A stretch of 6,629 nucleotides of DNA, taken from the NCBI GenBank assembly GCA_023391155.1, contig JAEWBM010000063.1, forward strand, positions 1 to 6,629, written 5' to 3'. Shown here piece after piece: positions 4,030 through 6,629 of the stretch. The first letter of the stretch is position 1. Every line of letters starts with the position of its first letter. This DNA is from Acidobacteriota bacterium (GTDB lineage: Bacteria > Acidobacteriota > Blastocatellia > Pyrinomonadales > Pyrinomonadaceae). Under the pieces are notes generated by a model that saw only the letters and a list, made by a program, of their open reading frames with translations, searched no databases and was not told where the DNA came from. Both the position numbers and the translations under genes were made by a program.

Positions 4030-6629
4030 CCCCTGAAGTTTGGGAAAAAGTTACCGAACTCTTTCACGAAGCGTCGGAACTTCCTCGCGAGGAACAGTCG
4101 GAATTTCTCGACAAGCATTGCTCGGGAGACGATGCACTGCGCCGAGAGGTCGAATCTCTGCTCGCGGCCGGGTCAGAGGCCGGCGATTTCATAAGCAAGC
4201 CGATCGTTCCCGTCGTACCTCTCGTCCCGGAACGGGCCGACGCTTCCCCCAGATCGCTTGTAGGCGGCGACCTCGGCCATTACCGCATTCAAAAAAGCAT
4301 CGGCGCCGGCGGCATGGGCGATGTCTATCTGGCTACTGATCTCAGCCTCAATCGCAACGTCGCGTTAAAGACTCTCCCCGCCGTCTTCGCACGCGATCCC
4401 AACTTCGTCCGCCGATTCCGCAATGAGGCTCAGGCCGCCGCCGGGCTCAATCACCCGAATGTCGCCACTATCTATGCTGTCGAAGAGATCAACGGCCGCC
4501 CGCTGATCTCGATGGAATATGTCGAAGGTAAAACGCTCGATTCGCTCATCCCGGACGGCGGGCTCGATCTCGCGACCTTCATCGATTGGTTCACGCTCGT
4601 CTCCGACGCCCTGGCCCACGCCCACGAACGCGGCGTCGTCCACCGCGACGTCAAGCCGGGCAACATAATGATCACCGACCGCGGCGTGCCAAAGGTGCTC
4701 GATTTCGGCCTTGCACAGGTCAACGAAAAACCGCCCGATGCCTCCGATGCCGGCCTGACCCAGCCCGGCCAGATCATCGGCACCCCGTCCTATATGTCCC
4801 CGGAACAGGCCGAAGGCAAAGACGTTGACGGCCGTTCCGACATCTTCAGCCTGGGCGTCGTAATGTACGAGGCGCTCACCGGCCGCCGCCCATTCACCGG
4901 CGACAGCCATGCCGAGATCGTCAGCAATTTACTGAAAAGTCCGCCGCCCCCCATTACAGACCTCCGCCCCGAGGTGCCGCCGGCCATCGCCGCTCTTATC
5001 CAAAAATGCCTCAACAAATCTCGCCGCGGTCGTTTTCAGAATATGCGCGAGGTCAACGCGATACTCAGCGACCTGTGGGCAACCCTCAGCCGCGGCCCCG
5101 GCCGCAGCAGTTCGCTTCGCCGGCTCTATCGCGAATTTTCACCGTCGTATTCAAGATGGCGATGGATCGCCGCGGCCGCCGTGTTTGTCCTTATTTCCGC
5201 CGTCGGCGCCCGTTACTATTTTCTCGATTCAAAGCCGACCCCGGCCGTGACCTTTGCCGACCTCACCTTCCGCAACCGGTCACAGGCCGGCAACGTCGTT
5301 TACGCTCACATCACCCCTGACGGCAATTCCATCGTCTATAACGCGATCGACCCCGACGAAAAGCGCTCGATGTGGATGCGCCGCGTCGATGACCGCAACG
5401 CGCTTGAGCTGCTCCCTCCGGCGAATGTTGCATTTTGGGGCGGGCTCACCATCTCCGACGACGGCACCCAGGTCTACTACATCACTGCCGAATGGTCGGC
5501 TTTGCATGGAACTCTCTACCGGATGTCCACCCTAGGCGGACAGCCGCGTAAACTCGTCGACCGTGTAAATGATCTCGGCTCGCTGTCACCCGACGGCCGG
5601 CGGCTTCTCTATGTCCGATACGGCAGCGAAAATCAGATCCTAACCGCAGATTCCGCCGACGGCAGCGATGAACAGGTCCACTTTTCCGCCCCGGAAAACG
5701 TCATCTTGCGTGACCCCCAATTCTCTAGCGACGGAACACGACTTTACTTCAGCCGCGTCGAGAATGTCGGCCGCAACGAGCTTTGGTCTCTTATCGAATT
5801 CACGCTCAGCAGCGGCACCGAGCGAGTGGTCTTGACGCCCCGCCGCGAGCGGATCAACGAGATCGTCGTGCTCTCGCAGGACCGCGCTCTCGTCGTGAAT
5901 CAAGAAGATCCGTTCTCGCGGCTAAATCAGCTTTACCTCGTCGATCCGCTGACCGGCACCGAAACCCGTGTCACCAACGACCTGAATTCGTACTTCGGCC
6001 TCAGCATCAGCCGCGACAATAATGCTATCGTCACCGCCCGCCGCACATTTACCAAAGATATCTGGGTGGGAGAGCCTGGCAACGAACGCTCATTCCGAAA
6101 AATAACTCCCGAGCCCGCCGCCCATCTTCACGCCGAGTGGGCGGGCCCGGATACGATCGTTTACGACGCCGTCGACAACAATCTTCCCCACATTTGGTCG
6201 GTCAGGGCCGACGGCACCGATGCCCAACAGTTAACCCCGAATGACACCGCCGACTACGGCCCCGTCGTTTCGCCGGACGGCCGGACGATCGTTTTCACCT
6301 CTGAGCGCTCCGGCGAGCGAAAGGTCTGGCGGATGAACATAGACGGCAGCAGCCCCGTAATGATCAGTAATATTGAAGGGCCCGCGGTCGATCCGCGATT
6401 TCTACCCGACGGACGGCACGTCATATTCAAATCGCACGGCAAGCAAGGCGAGTCGCTTGTTACCGTAGACCTCGATGGACAGATCGCTAGAGAGCAGCCG
6501 CTCTTCAGTGATTCCTATTGGAGATTCTCGCCCGATGGCAGCCGCGTCGCCTACGCCCTTGCCGAAGGCGACCGCCGCATCTCACGCGTAGCTGTAAGAA
6601 ATGTCGACACCGCCGAGCCGGAACTGTTC
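4026..6629 (+). CDS. Transmembrane Ser/Thr protein kinase with periplasmic TolB/WD40-like propeller (3' end outside window)
   Basis: The frame is open from the ATG at 4026 to the window edge, giving 868 visible residues and no stop. Residues 1-60 are the short helical leader common in acidobacterial kinases (TPEVWEKVTELFHEA, LRREVESLLAA). Residues 86-350 are a Hanks-type kinase: glycine loop GAGGMG (93-98), Lys115 in VALK, Glu134 as likely helix-C partner, HRDVKPGN (206-213) with catalytic Asp208, DFG (226-228), GTPSYMSPEQ (252-261) and Asp272. All catalytic residues are present, so it should be active, and the HRD arginine suggests activation-loop phosphorylation. One membrane segment follows at about 380-399. 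From about 405 on there are PD40/WD40-like blades with SPDG or similar signatures near 478, 521, 567, 749, 793 and 835, so the propeller should face the periplasm and act as sensor or scaffold. There is no good ribosome binding site near the ATG, consistent with coupling to the overlapping sigma gene. Confidence 0.92.
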   Translation, partial: MTPEVWEKVTELFHEASELPREEQSEFLDKHCSGDDALRREVESLLAAGSEAGDFISKPIVPVVPLVPERADASPRSLVGGDLGHYRIQKSIGAGGMGDVYLATDLSLNRNVALKTLPAVFARDPNFVRRFRNEAQAAAGLNHPNVATIYAVEEINGRPLISMEYVEGKTLDSLIPDGGLDLATFIDWFTLVSDALAHAHERGVVHRDVKPGNIMITDRGVPKVLDFGLAQVNEKPPDASDAGLTQPGQIIGTPSYMSPEQAEGKDVDGRSDIFSLGVVMYEALTGRRPFTGDSHAEIVSNLLKSPPPPITDLRPEVPPAIAALIQKCLNKSRRGRFQNMREVNAILSDLWATLSRGPGRSSSLRRLYREFSPSYSRWRWIAAAAVFVLISAVGARYYFLDSKPTPAVTFADLTFRNRSQAGNVVYAHITPDGNSIVYNAIDPDEKRSMWMRRVDDRNALELLPPANVAFWGGLTISDDGTQVYYITAEWSALHGTLYRMSTLGGQPRKLVDRVNDLGSLSPDGRRLLYVRYGSENQILTADSADGSDEQVHFSAPENVILRDPQFSSDGTRLYFSRVENVGRNELWSLIEFTLSSGTERVVLTPRRERINEIVVLSQDRALVVNQEDPFSRLNQLYLVDPLTGTETRVTNDLNSYFGLSISRDNNAIVTARRTFTKDIWVGEPGNERSFRKITPEPAAHLHAEWAGPDTIVYDAVDNNLPHIWSVRADGTDAQQLTPNDTADYGPVVSPDGRTIVFTSERSGERKVWRMNIDGSSPVMISNIEGPAVDPRFLPDGRHVIFKSHGKQGESLVTVDLDGQIAREQPLFSDSYWRFSPDGSRVAYALAEGDRRISRVAVRNVDTAEPELF

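Noticed and set aside
4365..4910. Minus-strand open frame of 181 codons inside the kinase
   Set aside because: It is antisense to the kinase catalytic core, which has every conserved motif in the right order. No independent start signal is seen.
5783..6022. Short plus-strand frames within the propeller region
   Set aside because: They are Arg/Pro-rich out-of-frame readings of the kinase gene, whose own frame stays open to the window edge.

Overview
The window looks like chromosome from a moderately GC-rich bacterium, most likely an Acidobacteriota member (Blastocatellia-like is my best guess). The strongest hint is a short ECF-like sigma factor of the TIGR02999 type overlapping a transmembrane Ser/Thr kinase that carries a periplasmic TolB/WD40-like beta-propeller. 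This arrangement is common in Acidobacteriota and also occurs in Planctomycetota. The taxonomic call is an inference from gene style, not from a marker gene.

Layout. Positions 1-77 hold the probable tail of a plus-strand gene that enters from the left. Positions 85-176 hold two factor-independent terminators, one per strand, between converging transcription units. From 3280 down to 186 runs a minus-strand unit of five genes in this order: a peptidoglycan-binding-domain-like protein with a duplicated C-terminal peptide, a small secreted protein with a CSGC motif, a GNAT acetyltransferase, a ferritin-like diiron protein whose ligand spacing resembles AurF-type N-oxygenases, and an OsmC-family protein that has lost one of the two redox cysteines. 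Gaps are 16 to 59 bp and the minus-strand terminator lies at the end, so co-transcription is plausible. A strong hairpin sits between the diiron and OsmC genes.

Positions 3281-3450 form a divergent intergenic region with short direct and inverted repeats. To its right, on the plus strand, are the sigma factor (3451-4029) and the kinase (4026 to the window edge), joined by an ATGA stop/start overlap. The kinase gene is still open at position 6629.

How the genes may work together. The sigma factor and kinase very likely form one signalling unit: a periplasmic propeller senses something, the cytoplasmic kinase transmits it, and the sigma factor or its partners respond. The minus-strand unit mixes cell-envelope proteins (PGBD-like, secreted) with oxidation/detoxification-type enzymes (diiron, OsmC, GNAT). 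Whether these serve one pathway cannot be decided from sequence alone. No rRNA, tRNA, CRISPR array, insertion sequence or phage gene is visible.
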